A stretch of 19,206 bases of DNA from DATGFK01 sp040007395 (GTDB lineage Bacteria > Chloroflexota > Anaerolineae > Aggregatilineales > UBA2796): positions 1-19,206 of the forward strand of contig JBDTVG010000083.1 in the NCBI GenBank assembly GCA_040007395.1, read 5' to 3'. The notes beneath the pieces were generated by a model. The model was not told the origin of the DNA and searched no databases. It was given only the letters and a program-made list of their open reading frames with translations. A program made the position numbers and the translations under genes. This document shows, piece by piece, positions 1-8,139 of the stretch. The stretch's first letter is position 1; every line of letters begins with the position of its first letter.

Positions 1-731
1 TTGACTTGATACGGTGGAAAAACGCTGCGTCGTTTTTCGGCTTCTTGCTCTTGCCCCATACTTGTCCACACATCAGTATAGACCGCATCGGCTCCATCCA
101 CTGCTTTGACAGGATCGTCGAGCAATTGCAGATCAAAGCCGGGGACGGAAAGTTCTTGTACGGTGGCGCGGTCAAACTGATAGCCCACTGGACTAGCCAC
201 ACTCAATCGTACACCGAGTTTTGCTGACGCTTCCGCCAAAGATCGCACAACATTGTTACTATCACCAACGTAGGCCAGCTTCAACCCACGCAGCGATCCA
301 AAGTGCTCGTACAGTGTCAGCATATCGGTCAACGCCTGACAGGGATGGCTGCGATCACTCAAACCATTGATCACTGGAACGCTGCTCCATCGTGCCAATT
401 CCGTAATATGAGCCGGGTCAAAGACACGCGCCATAATGCCCTGAGTAAAGCCGCTTAATACACGTGCTATATCTGCCACGCTCTCGCGCTGCCCCAACGC
501 GATCTCATTGGGGCTAAGGTACAGCGCATGTCCACCCAGATGCAGCATCCCTACATCAAAGCTAACACGAGTACGCAGCGAGGGCTTCTGGAAAACCATC
601 GCCAGCACTTTACCACCCAATACCGGACGATTGCCGCCAGATTGCCATTCCAGCTTTAATTGGGCCGCTAACCGGATCAAATATTCTAGGTCCGTAGGGG
701 ACCAGTCTGCAATTTCCAGAAAATGTCGCAT
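1..731 (-). CDS. argF: Ornithine carbamoyltransferase, 3' end outside the window
   Basis: Transfers the carbamoyl group of carbamoyl phosphate to ornithine to make citrulline, the sixth step of arginine synthesis, in the cytosol. Reading the minus strand from the ATG at 731 gives 243 residues with no stop before the left edge. The carbamoyl-phosphate loop is SLRTR at residues 51-55 (FQKPSLRTRVSF), the HPCQ motif is at 129-132, and the ornithine-loop motif SMGQE, which separates OTCases from aspartate carbamoyltransferases, is at 224-228. About 60-70 C-terminal residues, including the expected HCLP motif, are missing because the window ends. AGGA lies 6 nt before the ATG, which supports this start. 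The residue before KPS is Gln where many OTCases have Glu. No other arginine gene is visible, so operon context is unknown. Identification is secure. Confidence 0.95.
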   Translation of the reverse strand, partial: MRHFLEIADWSPTDLEYLIRLAAQLKLEWQSGGNRPVLGGKVLAMVFQKPSLRTRVSFDVGMLHLGGHALYLSPNEIALGQRESVADIARVLSGFTQGIMARVFDPAHITELARWSSVPVINGLSDRSHPCQALTDMLTLYEHFGSLRGLKLAYVGDSNNVVRSLAEASAKLGVRLSVASPVGYQFDRATVQELSVPGFDLQLLDDPVKAVDGADAVYTDVWTSMGQEQEAEKRRSVFPPYQV

Positions 732-902
732 TGAGAATCCTAACACGTTGAGAGGGAAACGATGCTATGTTATATGGCGAGTATAGCATATTGCGCTGTA
801 TCAGTGCCAGCAACACAGTATGCTTTAGCCATCACAGTTTTATCTGCATATATGGCTTTAAGATAGAGGAAATTACATACGGGAATAGCGCTAATTGATA
901 AC

Positions 903-975
903 TTGGAAAGGGTCGCAGATTCATGACCTATCTCTTGTCTGGCGATCAGGATGGTCATGAATCTGGCATTTCCAA
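903..975. repeat. Compound inverted repeat, possible terminator of the hydrolase gene
   Basis: A perfect 13-bp inverted repeat (CAGATTCATGACC at 916-928, its complement at 953-965) encloses a 24-nt loop. It is bracketed by an outer 7-bp pair (TTGGAAA at 903-909, TTTCCAA at 969-975). It begins 12 nt beyond the stop of the minus-strand alpha/beta hydrolase. No clean T-run follows on either strand, so a terminator or 3'-end stabilising hairpin is only one reading. A small remnant repeat is another. Confidence 0.5.
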
Positions 976-987
976 CCGTGACGCGAT

Positions 988-1995
988 CTATTTGTTTGCT
1001 GCTTGGTGAAGCTGGTCTACCATCTTGACAATCGCCCCAACCGCAGCCTCCGGCTGCTCAATTTCGATGTTATGCCCGCTTTTATCGGCAATCATCTGTT
1101 GACTATTAGAGGACAGTTGAAGCAGTTCGGTTTGCATTACCTGCCAGTCCGACTGCTGATCCAAACCACGCGACAGAACGATCATGGGTAAATCGCCGAA
1201 GGTCTTTACTGCATCCGCTTGCGCCAAACTTTCTGGCAGACCCATACCTTCATCTGCCCACGCTTGGATAGACCGCGGAGTCACCGAGAAAGCGGTATAA
1301 GCATTCTTTGTCTCCGGCGGCAGATTTTGACTGAATCCTAACGGCCCAGCTAACAAACGCACCAATCCGATACGAGCCAATAGGAAAGGAAACGAAACCC
1401 CACTGGATTGCGAGGGAGTCTGAGGCTTTATTTCGGTGAGAGGTTGCGTTGCTTGTCTAGGACTCATCGAGTCGATCAGCACAACCCCACTGACTTCTGT
1501 AGGATAATTGTGAGCAAACACACGCACAGGTAAACCGCCCAGCGAATGTCCAACGAGTAGATAAGGCCCCGCAATATTAGCTTGCTTAAGCAGGGAATAC
1601 AGTTCTTTGGCAAATTGCTCGGCATTCCGGGGTAGAGGCCCCGCCTCACTATAGCCCATGCCGGCACGGTCATAGGTGCAAACCTGTGTGGTCTTTGCCA
1701 CGCCCGCCTGAACCGAACCCCACATCGGTGACCAATCGCCCCATCCAGCATCAATGACTACGGTAGGTTGACCAGTGCCAATGCAGTTGATGTGTAAGCG
1801 ATAGCCACCTATATCTACCATTTGACCAGATGGCGGATATGCTTGCAGGTCGGCTGCTTCCGCTACCGACTCGTAAATCGTACCCGCCAGAATCAACCCC
1901 ACTACCACCACTACAAACCCGCCCAGCCAGCGCAAGCAACCACGACCTCGACGTTTGGGAATATTCACCATCCCTATTTGATCTGGGTTGCTCAT
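988..1995 (-). CDS. Membrane-anchored alpha/beta hydrolase
   Basis: A serine hydrolase of 335 residues with unknown substrate. A single hydrophobic segment at about residues 21-40 (LRWLGGFVVVVVGLILAG) follows a basic N-terminus (KRRGRG), so it is probably an uncleaved anchor with the catalytic domain outside the membrane. The alpha/beta-hydrolase fold runs from about 57 to 330. The nucleophile elbow GHSLGG places Ser151. The catalytic His is His308 in SGHNIEIEQP, and the acid is probably Asp279 or Asp283 after the strand MIVLSRG. The segment CTYDRAGMGYSE is typical of the fold. An AAGGA sits about 6 nt before the ATG. The gene is apparently monocistronic: 280 nt separate it from the upstream FGE-like gene, which ends in its own terminator. 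Esterase or lipase-like activity is a family-level guess only. Confidence 0.88.
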   Translation of the reverse strand: MSNPDQIGMVNIPKRRGRGCLRWLGGFVVVVVGLILAGTIYESVAEAADLQAYPPSGQMVDIGGYRLHINCIGTGQPTVVIDAGWGDWSPMWGSVQAGVAKTTQVCTYDRAGMGYSEAGPLPRNAEQFAKELYSLLKQANIAGPYLLVGHSLGGLPVRVFAHNYPTEVSGVVLIDSMSPRQATQPLTEIKPQTPSQSSGVSFPFLLARIGLVRLLAGPLGFSQNLPPETKNAYTAFSVTPRSIQAWADEGMGLPESLAQADAVKTFGDLPMIVLSRGLDQQSDWQVMQTELLQLSSNSQQMIADKSGHNIEIEQPEAAVGAIVKMVDQLHQAANK

Positions 1996-2226
1996 TAATA
2001 GTCCTTATATTGTTGATGACAAACGTTAGAAAGCAGAAGTTGACCATAGACTACGCTGTATTTCGCTATTTAACAAGCTAGAGTTTAGTTTATTCGCATC
2101 TTGCCGTCACATAGCCGGAATAGATTGAAAATCGTAGTAGAGTGGTGCTGACCCAACACCGTTTTTCCAACGCAGCGCATGGTTCAATCATTAAATAGTG
2201 GCGCAAAGAGGAGCATCCTTAATTTC

Positions 2227-2260
2227 AAAAAAATAGAGACTGATCTTTACGATCAGCCTC
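2227..2260 (-). terminator. Intrinsic terminator of the PP2C/FGE-like operon
   Basis: Read on the minus strand, GAGGCTGATC-GTAAA-GATCAGTCTC forms a 10-bp stem (one G-T wobble) with a 5-nt loop. It is followed immediately by TATTTTTTTG. It starts 15 nt after the TAA of the FGE-like gene, the arrangement of a Rho-independent terminator. Confidence 0.88.
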
Positions 2261-2275
2261 CAAAGTAACTATTTC

Positions 2276-3253
2276 TTATTGCGTCAAGACGACTCGCGTA
2301 CCGAAGAACGGTAGATTGCTACCGGGGGCTTGAGTATCGCGGGCTGCACCACGCGCCCAGAACAAATTTGCCGCCCACGATCCACCCCGAATCACATACT
2401 CCGAGTTTTCCACCGGGGTTGATCCTGTAGGATCGTTTGTGGGACTGTGAGCATAATACGTGGCATCGTATACATCCGCCACCCACTCAAACAGGTTGCC
2501 AGACATATCCGCCGCCCCGATCCAACTTCTGCCCACTGGATAACTGCCAACGGCTACCGCGCTCTGAGCTTTTTTCTTGCCCTTGCCCCTAAAGTTCCCC
2601 GGATCTTTGGCTGGGGGATCGATTTCCGGCTTGAAGCCATATTCGTTGCCCCACGGAAAGATCAAAGAATTAGGGCCGCGTGCCGCATATTCCCATTCGG
2701 CCTCTGTTGGCAGCCGCCCGCCGCGCCAATGAGCGTAAGCCTCAGCTTCGTAATAGCTCATACCGCCATGCGGCAGCGTTGATGCAGTATCACCATTGAG
2801 TGAGGGCGATGGATTATTCGCGTTTTTCCATTGCCAGCCTGCATCTGACCAATAATCCTTGTTAGTGTAACCACCAGTACTAATAAACTGATCGTAGGAA
2901 GTTTCGGTCACTTCATACTCATCGAGCCAGTAGCCTTTAGTGATACATACCTTGTGCTGTGGGAATTCCTCAGTATGTTGCGGGATTGTCTCATCGGTCA
3001 GGTCAGTCTTGGGATCAGTCCCCATCAGAAAACAACCCGCCGGAACCCAAACTTGCGCCACGCCTTTAGGATCGGTGCGACGAGTGATGGTAACTGCATT
3101 ACGGGAACTATCTGTAACCTTGACAACGATAAAAATAATAACCACTGCTGCTAACAAAATACCCAGTTGCAGCAAACGGCCTCTTATAACAGGTTCGCTC
3201 TTGAGAGGCAGGCCACGTCCCTGCACTTTATTTTTCTGTGCTTTGTTGCTCAT
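2276..3253 (-). CDS. Membrane-anchored FGE-sulfatase (SUMF1-like) domain protein lacking catalytic cysteines
   Basis: A 325-residue protein. Residues 27-46 form one transmembrane helix. Residues about 68-323 form a formylglycine-generating-enzyme/EgtB-type domain: VPAGCFLMGTD near 70-80, WLDEYEVTETSYDQF at 109-123, GGRLPTEAEWEYAARG at 178-193, SGNLFEWVAD at 251-260 and RGGSW at 289-293. In true FGEs the segment after GGS carries the two copper-binding cysteines that oxidise sulfatase Cys. Here it reads AANLFWARGAARD with no Cys, so sulfatase activation is unlikely and a binding or sensory role is inferred. A lysine-rich insert (KGKKK) lies near 224-228. The ATG lies inside the end of the PP2C gene (26-nt overlap), so the two are very probably cotranscribed and translationally linked. 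This suggests a role tied to phosphorylation signalling, perhaps as an extracytoplasmic sensor. Domain call is strong, function is not. Confidence 0.88.
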   Translation of the reverse strand: MSNKAQKNKVQGRGLPLKSEPVIRGRLLQLGILLAAVVIIFIVVKVTDSSRNAVTITRRTDPKGVAQVWVPAGCFLMGTDPKTDLTDETIPQHTEEFPQHKVCITKGYWLDEYEVTETSYDQFISTGGYTNKDYWSDAGWQWKNANNPSPSLNGDTASTLPHGGMSYYEAEAYAHWRGGRLPTEAEWEYAARGPNSLIFPWGNEYGFKPEIDPPAKDPGNFRGKGKKKAQSAVAVGSYPVGRSWIGAADMSGNLFEWVADVYDATYYAHSPTNDPTGSTPVENSEYVIRGGSWAANLFWARGAARDTQAPGSNLPFFGTRVVLTQ

Positions 3254-4394
3254 TGTCTTGCGTTACGCTTGTTTCCTCGGCAATAGGCTGCATCATGATC
3301 ACAATTACGCTCACATTGTCTTCGCCACCGCGTGAATTCGCGAGTTCGATCAGATCGTAGGTGGCAAGATGTGGCATCTCACTATTAAGCACAATTTTGG
3401 CGATGTCGTCGGGTAGCAAATGCCGCGTCAGGCCATCGGAGCAAATGACAAGGCGATCTCCTGCCTTGAGATAGCGGGTGTATACATCCACTTCCAGATC
3501 AAGCGATTGGCCCAGTGCGCGATACAACACATTGCCCATTGGGTGCTGCTTGGCCTGTTCGGGCGTGATATGCCCCGATGCGACCAGCGCTTGCACAAAG
3601 CTGTGATCGTCCGTGACCTGATTGATCCAGCCTTCCTGCCCGTCAACGAGATAGGCACGGCTATCGCCAACATGCGCGATAATCGCCCGGTTGCCCCGGA
3701 TGAGCGCTAGCGTCGTCGTTGTGCCCATGCCTTTTAAGGTATTGTCCATTGCGGCGCGTTCAAACACGGCTCGGTTTGCTTCACGGACGGCCTGTACCAT
3801 CCGTTCGCTCAATTCGCTTTCCTTGAGAATCTGTAAATTCTGACTACCGCGTGTTTCGCCCAAAAAGTCAGCCTGAATTGCCTCGACAGCTAACCGACTA
3901 GCTTCTTCGCCAGCGGCAGCGCCGCCAAGCCCATCAGCCACTACCGCCAGCAGCACACCGTCCAACGCCCATAGGTTAACATGATCTTCGTTGTTATCAC
4001 GTACTTGCCCAACGTTAGTGCGAGCATTGCTTACAGGCAGTAGATTGAAATCCATATCGGGGATGACCAGCGGCGACCCACATCCCAAACAGTACCGCGC
4101 CACTGGGACATTCAGCGTCCCGCAGCGTAAACAGGTCATTGGTTCGCCATTCAAATCATCGGGAGGGAGTTTGGCGCGGGCTTCACGCAGTCGTTCGATC
4201 ATGCCCGGTTCGAGGGTATGTCCGCGCTCCTTGATAAAACGCAGCGCGTCTTCAACAAGTTTGCCTGTCCCATGCACTCCGCGCACGAAGGGCACATCGT
4301 CCAGATTCCGTCCACATTGAAAACAAAAGATGGCGCGTGGTACGTTATCATGTCCGCAGCGAGGGCATTTTCGCATTTGCATAGCCACTGGCAT
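3228..4394 (-). CDS. PP2C-family Ser/Thr phosphatase with N-terminal double zinc ribbon
   Basis: A metal-dependent protein phosphatase that presumably reverses Hanks-type kinase phosphorylation. Numbering from the furthest possible start (TTG at 4403), two zinc ribbons come first: Cys13/16/27/30 (CPRCG...CFQCG) and Cys91/94/105/108 (CLRCG...CLGCG). The PP2C domain follows with all the metal-binding motifs: DNNED at 136-140, DGLGG at 157-161, GTTTT and GDSRAY near 227-251, HPMGNVLYRALG at 287-298, CSDGL at 321-325 and GGEDNVSV at 359-366. The start is uncertain. In-frame TTG 4403 and ATGs at 4394, 4382 and 4376 all precede the first zinc ribbon, and the only GGAG (4400-4397) is 2 nt from the 4394 ATG and 14 nt from the 4382 ATG. 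The protein has no membrane segment, so it is cytosolic. The downstream membrane-anchored FGE-like gene overlaps it by 26 nt. No kinase is in the window. Confidence 0.94.
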   Translation of the reverse strand: MPVAMQMRKCPRCGHDNVPRAIFCFQCGRNLDDVPFVRGVHGTGKLVEDALRFIKERGHTLEPGMIERLREARAKLPPDDLNGEPMTCLRCGTLNVPVARYCLGCGSPLVIPDMDFNLLPVSNARTNVGQVRDNNEDHVNLWALDGVLLAVVADGLGGAAAGEEASRLAVEAIQADFLGETRGSQNLQILKESELSERMVQAVREANRAVFERAAMDNTLKGMGTTTTLALIRGNRAIIAHVGDSRAYLVDGQEGWINQVTDDHSFVQALVASGHITPEQAKQHPMGNVLYRALGQSLDLEVDVYTRYLKAGDRLVICSDGLTRHLLPDDIAKIVLNSEMPHLATYDLIELANSRGGEDNVSVIVIMMQPIAEETSVTQDNEQQSTEK

Positions 4395-4489
4395 ATCTCC
4401 CAACTGTGCCGGAATGTAACCACATTCAAGATTCTACAGGAGCTTTTGCAAGACGCAAATCAAGCCCCGCTTTGGGACAAAATTTTTAA

Positions 4490-4527
4490 ACAGGTGGCTC
4501 GAATTTTCCGTAAACTGAGCCACCTGT
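4490..4527 (-). terminator. Intrinsic terminator of the pyruvate dehydrogenase operon
   Basis: An 11-bp perfect stem (ACAGGTGGCTC at 4490-4500, GAGCCACCTGT at 4517-4527) has a 16-nt loop. Read on the minus strand it is followed by TTTAAAAATTTTG. It lies 22 nt after the E2 stop. The tract is a mixed T/A run rather than pure T, but the strong GC stem at an operon end makes termination likely. It could also act toward the right as a weaker bidirectional signal. Confidence 0.8.
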
Positions 4528-4549
4528 ACACGCCAATTGAGATCGGGTT

Positions 4550-5848
4550 TTAGATCAACAGCCGCATAGGTGTTTCAAGCAAATTCTTGAAGGACTGCAT
4601 AAAGCGTGCGCCTTCCGCGCCATCACTCACTCGATGATCGACACTGAGTGTACATTTCATGCGCGTGCCAACTTTGATCTCGCCCTTGATGACTACCGGA
4701 ACCTCGCGAGCTGACCCAACCGCCAGAATACCAGCTTCCGGTGGATTGATGATCGCGATGAAGTGTTCTACATCGTAAGCGCCGAGGTTACTGACCGTAA
4801 AGGTGCTGCCTTCAATATCTTCGATCTTGACCTTGCCCGCACGTGCATTATTGATCATGATTTTGTTGCGCTGCGCCATCCGCGAGATCGACGTAATGTC
4901 GGCATCTTTCGCCACGACATTCATTAGCCCGCCGCTGTCCAACGCCACCGCAATCCCGATATTGATATGATCGAAATGTACGATCTTGTCGCCGTAAAAA
5001 TGGCTGTTCAGATTGGGGAATTGGCGCAGTGTCAATGCTGTTGCTTTGATCACCAAATCATTGACCGTGATCTTCTGATCTTCGGGGATGCCTTCGTTGA
5101 TCTGCTTACGCAAAGCCAGCGCCGGAGCCATATCGATCTCAGTCGTCACATAGAAATGCGGGATGGTTTGTTTGCTCTCGACCATGCGCGAGGCAATCCG
5201 CGCCCGTAGCTTGGAAACGGGTTCTTCGGAAATGCCGGGGCCTGTCGGCGCGACCTGCTGTGGACGCGATACAATCGCTGAGGTCGCTGGTGCGGACGAC
5301 ACGGCAGCGGGAGCAACAGCTGGAACTGCGCTAGGCGTGAAGCCTTCTACGTCGGCTTTACTGATACGTCCACCGGGACCAGTCCCCTGTATCTGGTGCA
5401 GATCAAGGCCTTTTTCCTCGGCAATTTTGCGGGCAACTGGACTAGCTTTTATACCGCCGGGGAACTCCTCACCCACACTTGTTGATACAGCAGCGGGCGC
5501 AGCCACAGCCGGCGCAGGCTTACCATTAGTACTGGCAGTTGTAGCGCTGGCGCTAGGTGCGCTCTTAACTTCGGCGGGTGCAGTTTCAGCCGCCGGAACA
5601 GACGCACCACCCTCAGTGCTAATCTCCGCAATCGGCGCTCCAACGGCTACGACTTGACCGACATCAACCAGCGTTTTGGTCAGCACACCGCTAGCTGTCG
5701 ATTCAATCTCAATCGTGGCCTTATCACTTTCAATCTCAGCCAGCACGTCGCCTGTCTTGACCGCTTCACCAACTTTCTTCGTCCAGTTGATAAAAGTTCC
5801 TTCGGTCATATCCAAACCTAGCTTGGGCAGTGTAACCACTTCAGCCAT
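4550..5848 (-). CDS. pdhC: Dihydrolipoamide acyltransferase (E2) of a 2-oxoacid dehydrogenase complex
   Basis: The E2 core of a pyruvate-type dehydrogenase complex. It carries the acyl group on lipoate and passes it to CoA. It has 432 residues. One N-terminal lipoyl domain spans about 1-78, with the lipoylated Lys43 in ESDKATIE. An Ala/Pro-rich linker is followed by the E1/E3-binding domain at about 134-170 (KASPVARKIAEEKGLDL, GTGPGGRISKADV). A second flexible linker leads to the catalytic acyltransferase domain at 208-432, with His405 in DHRVSDG. The gene's ATG overlaps the E1beta stop by one base (TAATG), with GAGGTG five bases upstream, a classic arrangement for translational coupling. The acyl specificity (pyruvate against acetoin or branched-chain) is inferred from the E1 subunits. 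E3 is not encoded here. Confidence 0.94.
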   Translation of the reverse strand: MAEVVTLPKLGLDMTEGTFINWTKKVGEAVKTGDVLAEIESDKATIEIESTASGVLTKTLVDVGQVVAVGAPIAEISTEGGASVPAAETAPAEVKSAPSASATTASTNGKPAPAVAAPAAVSTSVGEEFPGGIKASPVARKIAEEKGLDLHQIQGTGPGGRISKADVEGFTPSAVPAVAPAAVSSAPATSAIVSRPQQVAPTGPGISEEPVSKLRARIASRMVESKQTIPHFYVTTEIDMAPALALRKQINEGIPEDQKITVNDLVIKATALTLRQFPNLNSHFYGDKIVHFDHINIGIAVALDSGGLMNVVAKDADITSISRMAQRNKIMINNARAGKVKIEDIEGSTFTVSNLGAYDVEHFIAIINPPEAGILAVGSAREVPVVIKGEIKVGTRMKCTLSVDHRVSDGAEGARFMQSFKNLLETPMRLLI

Positions 5849-6828
5849 TACAGCACCTCTTTCACAGCCGCAACAACTTTCTGTGCGTCAGGCAAGGCCA
5901 TCAATTCGATCTCTTTGGCAAAAGGCAGCGGTACATCTAGCGCATTCACGCGCTTGACAGGCGCGTCCATGTAGTCAAACATGTGATCTTGAATCTGCGC
6001 GGCTATCTCACTGCCTACTGCAAAGTGTGGCAAGCTTTCCTCGACCACGACGCAGCGATTGGTTTTCTTAAAGCTCTCGAAAACAAGATCCAGATCCAGC
6101 GGGCGCAGCCAACGCAGATCCACGATCTCGCATTCCACACCATCTTTTGCCAGAATTTCTGCCGCTTCCAATGACCAGTCTACGCCGCGTGAAAACGTCA
6201 CAATCGTTACGTCTTTGCCGCGCCGTTTGTAATCGCTCTTGCCAATTGGAATGAGCAAATCGGGATCATCAGAAACAATACCCGGCTTCGAGTACAGGGC
6301 AATGCTTTCCGAGAACAATATTGGATTCTCATCGCGGATCGCGGCTTTTAGCATTCCCTTCGCATCGGCAGGTGTCGAAGGGCAAGCTACATACAGCCCC
6401 GGAAAATGGGCAAAAATCGGCTCTGGGCTGTGCGAGTGAGTTGCCGTTGCCTGAACGCCCCAGCCTGTCGCCACGCGGATTACCAAGGGCGCGGTAAACT
6501 GCCCATCGAACATGTAATGGACTTTCGCCGCCAGATTGATAATCGCATCGAAGGCCAGAAAAGCGAAGTTGATCGTCATAATCTCAGCGACAGGCCGCAG
6601 TCCCGCCATCGCCGCGCCCACTGCTGCCCCTGCAATGACCATCTCGCTAATGGGGGTATCGCGAACGCGACGTTCGCCAAATTCCTCGAAGAAGCCGCGT
6701 GTTACCTTGTGGGTTCCATCCCAACGGCCTACTTCTTCGCCCATGATAAATACACGCTCATCGCGTACCATTTCTTCATGTAAGGCCGCCCGAAGCGCCT
6801 CACGCATGGATGTATTCTTATCTGCCAT
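5848..6828 (-). CDS. pdhB: Pyruvate dehydrogenase E1 component, beta subunit
   Basis: Forms the alpha2beta2 thiamine-diphosphate decarboxylase (E1) with the product of the adjacent upstream gene. It has 326 residues from the ATG at 6828. A TTG one codon earlier is also in frame, but GAGGA is correctly spaced only for the ATG. Visible hallmarks are MGEEVGRWDGTHKVTRG at about 29-45, DTPISE at 57-62 with the Glu expected to activate the thiamine N1', GAAVGAAMAGLRPVAEIM at 67-84, and the C-terminal half GVECEIVDLRWLRPLD with VVVEE, as in transketolase C-terminal domains. The GEEVxxxDGxxKVTRG pattern favours pyruvate over branched-chain 2-oxoacids. It starts 12 nt after the E1alpha stop and overlaps E2 by one base. 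Confidence 0.94.
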   Translation of the reverse strand: MADKNTSMREALRAALHEEMVRDERVFIMGEEVGRWDGTHKVTRGFFEEFGERRVRDTPISEMVIAGAAVGAAMAGLRPVAEIMTINFAFLAFDAIINLAAKVHYMFDGQFTAPLVIRVATGWGVQATATHSHSPEPIFAHFPGLYVACPSTPADAKGMLKAAIRDENPILFSESIALYSKPGIVSDDPDLLIPIGKSDYKRRGKDVTIVTFSRGVDWSLEAAEILAKDGVECEIVDLRWLRPLDLDLVFESFKKTNRCVVVEESLPHFAVGSEIAAQIQDHMFDYMDAPVKRVNALDVPLPFAKEIELMALPDAQKVVAAVKEVL

Positions 6829-6840
6829 CAATTCCTCATC

Positions 6841-7806
6841 TTAGACGTAGACATGGTTCATAAGGTCATCGTAGGTAGGAATGGGGCTTTTCTCAGCGAA
6901 TTCTTCCGCCGCTGCCACCACGTCCACAGCCTTTTTATCCAGTTTTTCCAGCGCAGGGCCAATATCCTTGTACTTTTCGCACAGCATATCGCGCAGACGT
7001 GGAATTGGGTCAAGTTCGTGCCAGTGCGCTAATTCTTCTGTTCTATTGATGAAAGCTCTATCGGACATGCCGTGGCCTTCGTAACGATAAGTCAGCGCTT
7101 CCATCAGTACCGACCCATGTTTGCGGGCATACTCGGCAGCTTCCAGTGTGGCTTCGTGGACTTTGATAACATCTTGCCCATCGACACGCGGCCCTTGCAG
7201 AATGCCGTAAGCCACAGCACGCTTGACCAGTTCAGTTTGACCACTGGAATCTTCGACCTTAGTACCCATGCCGTACAGGTTATTTTCGATGAGCCAGATC
7301 ACGGGGAGCTTCCACACGCCAGCAAGGTTCAGCGATTCATGGAAATAACCGTTGTTCGTTGCGCCATCCCCAACAAAACACAGGACGACTGCATCTTCTT
7401 CGTTGTACTTTATTTTGAGGCCAATGCCTGCCGCAATCGGAAGCTGTCCCCCAACGATTGCATAGCCGCCCCAGAAGTTTAGGCTGCGGTCTGCAAGGTG
7501 CATCGAGCCACCTTTGCCGCCGCTCACGCCTGTCCGCTTTCCGTACATCTCTGCCATAATGCGGTTAGGATCAACCCCCCTAGCGATGGCAATCCCATGA
7601 TCACGGTAGGCAGTGATAACATGATCTTCCGCACGGAGCGCCCGAATGGCTCCTACCCCCGTCGCTTCCTGTCCGTTGTACAGATGCAGGTAAGCGCCGC
7701 CAATCTTTTTCTCATGGTACAGTTCTTTGGCACGCTCTTCAAAGTGCCGGATCAATACCATCTCATAATACATCTCGATCAATTGGTCTTTACCGAGATC
7801 GACCAT
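6841..7806 (-). CDS. pdhA: Pyruvate dehydrogenase E1 component, alpha subunit
   Basis: The thiamine-diphosphate-binding E1 subunit that decarboxylates pyruvate and reductively acetylates the lipoyl arm of E2. The open frame extends upstream to 7905, but those 33 residues look unlike the family. The ATG at 7806 has AAGGAG at ideal spacing (6 nt) and gives MVDLGKDQLIEMYYEMVLIRHFEE, a typical E1alpha start and a 321-residue protein. The TPP/Mg motif is GDGATNNGYFHES (146-158) through IENN (ending near 176). The phosphorylation-loop region is RYEGHGMSDRAF. Substrate-channel motifs YRDHG and GKGGSMH are present. First gene of the E1alpha-E1beta-E2 operon. A candidate promoter with a perfect TATAAT lies about 115 nt upstream. 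Acetoin dehydrogenase is the main alternative, less favoured by sequence. Confidence 0.94.
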   Translation of the reverse strand: MVDLGKDQLIEMYYEMVLIRHFEERAKELYHEKKIGGAYLHLYNGQEATGVGAIRALRAEDHVITAYRDHGIAIARGVDPNRIMAEMYGKRTGVSGGKGGSMHLADRSLNFWGGYAIVGGQLPIAAGIGLKIKYNEEDAVVLCFVGDGATNNGYFHESLNLAGVWKLPVIWLIENNLYGMGTKVEDSSGQTELVKRAVAYGILQGPRVDGQDVIKVHEATLEAAEYARKHGSVLMEALTYRYEGHGMSDRAFINRTEELAHWHELDPIPRLRDMLCEKYKDIGPALEKLDKKAVDVVAAAEEFAEKSPIPTYDDLMNHVYV

Positions 7807-8139
7807 ATGGTACTCCTTCTGAAAATAGAGCCATTGCAGGCTTGGAACACAATGTTTGCGGCTTGGTATAAACAGTGGGAACGTAAAAAAAATTAGTAAA
7901 TGCAAACATAGTGTCTAAAAATTATAGACCAGTGTTTAGGTTGGCCTGCTTGAGATCGGTTAGATATTATCACAAGTAGCCTACACAGCAAAATACCGAT
8001 CAGGGGACAGACTACCATATCCAAGATCCGTCTCTCTGCCAGTAGAAAGACAGACTTACAGACTCGGCTTTGCTGGGTTATTAGTCGGGAACAGGTAAGA
8101 GGTGCTGGCTAAATGCGGGGCAATAGCGCTCAGGCAAGA
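7807..8139. other. Intergenic region upstream of the pdh operon
   Basis: 333 nt without a convincing gene, tRNA or strong hairpin. It holds the E1alpha Shine-Dalgarno (AAGGAG), a short upstream in-frame extension of E1alpha that I judge untranslated, an eight-base A run at 7874-7882 region, and the TATAAT-containing dyad described separately. Nothing recognisable is visible from about 7960 to 8139. Confidence 0.6.
7913..7929 (-). promoter_or_regulatory. Candidate -10 box within a short dyad, pdh promoter
   Basis: On the minus strand a perfect TATAAT (7926-7921) lies inside GTCTATAATTTTTAGAC, whose ends GTCTA/TAGAC form 5-bp inverted arms. No good TTGACA-like -35 is found 16-18 nt upstream, so this is either an activator-dependent promoter or chance. 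If used, the leader before E1alpha would be about 105-110 nt. Confidence 0.35.

Noticed and set aside
2276..3253. Active formylglycine-generating enzyme (sulfatase maturase)
   Set aside because: The catalytic cysteine pair after RGGSW is absent and no sulfatase gene is in the window.
5163..5657. 164-codon plus-strand open frame opposite E2
   Set aside because: It mirrors the Ala/Pro-rich linker of E2, giving low-complexity Ala/Gly/Thr sequence that avoids stops for compositional reasons.
7807..7905. 33-residue N-terminal extension of E1alpha
   Set aside because: The residues do not resemble the family, and an ideal AAGGAG precedes the ATG at 7806.
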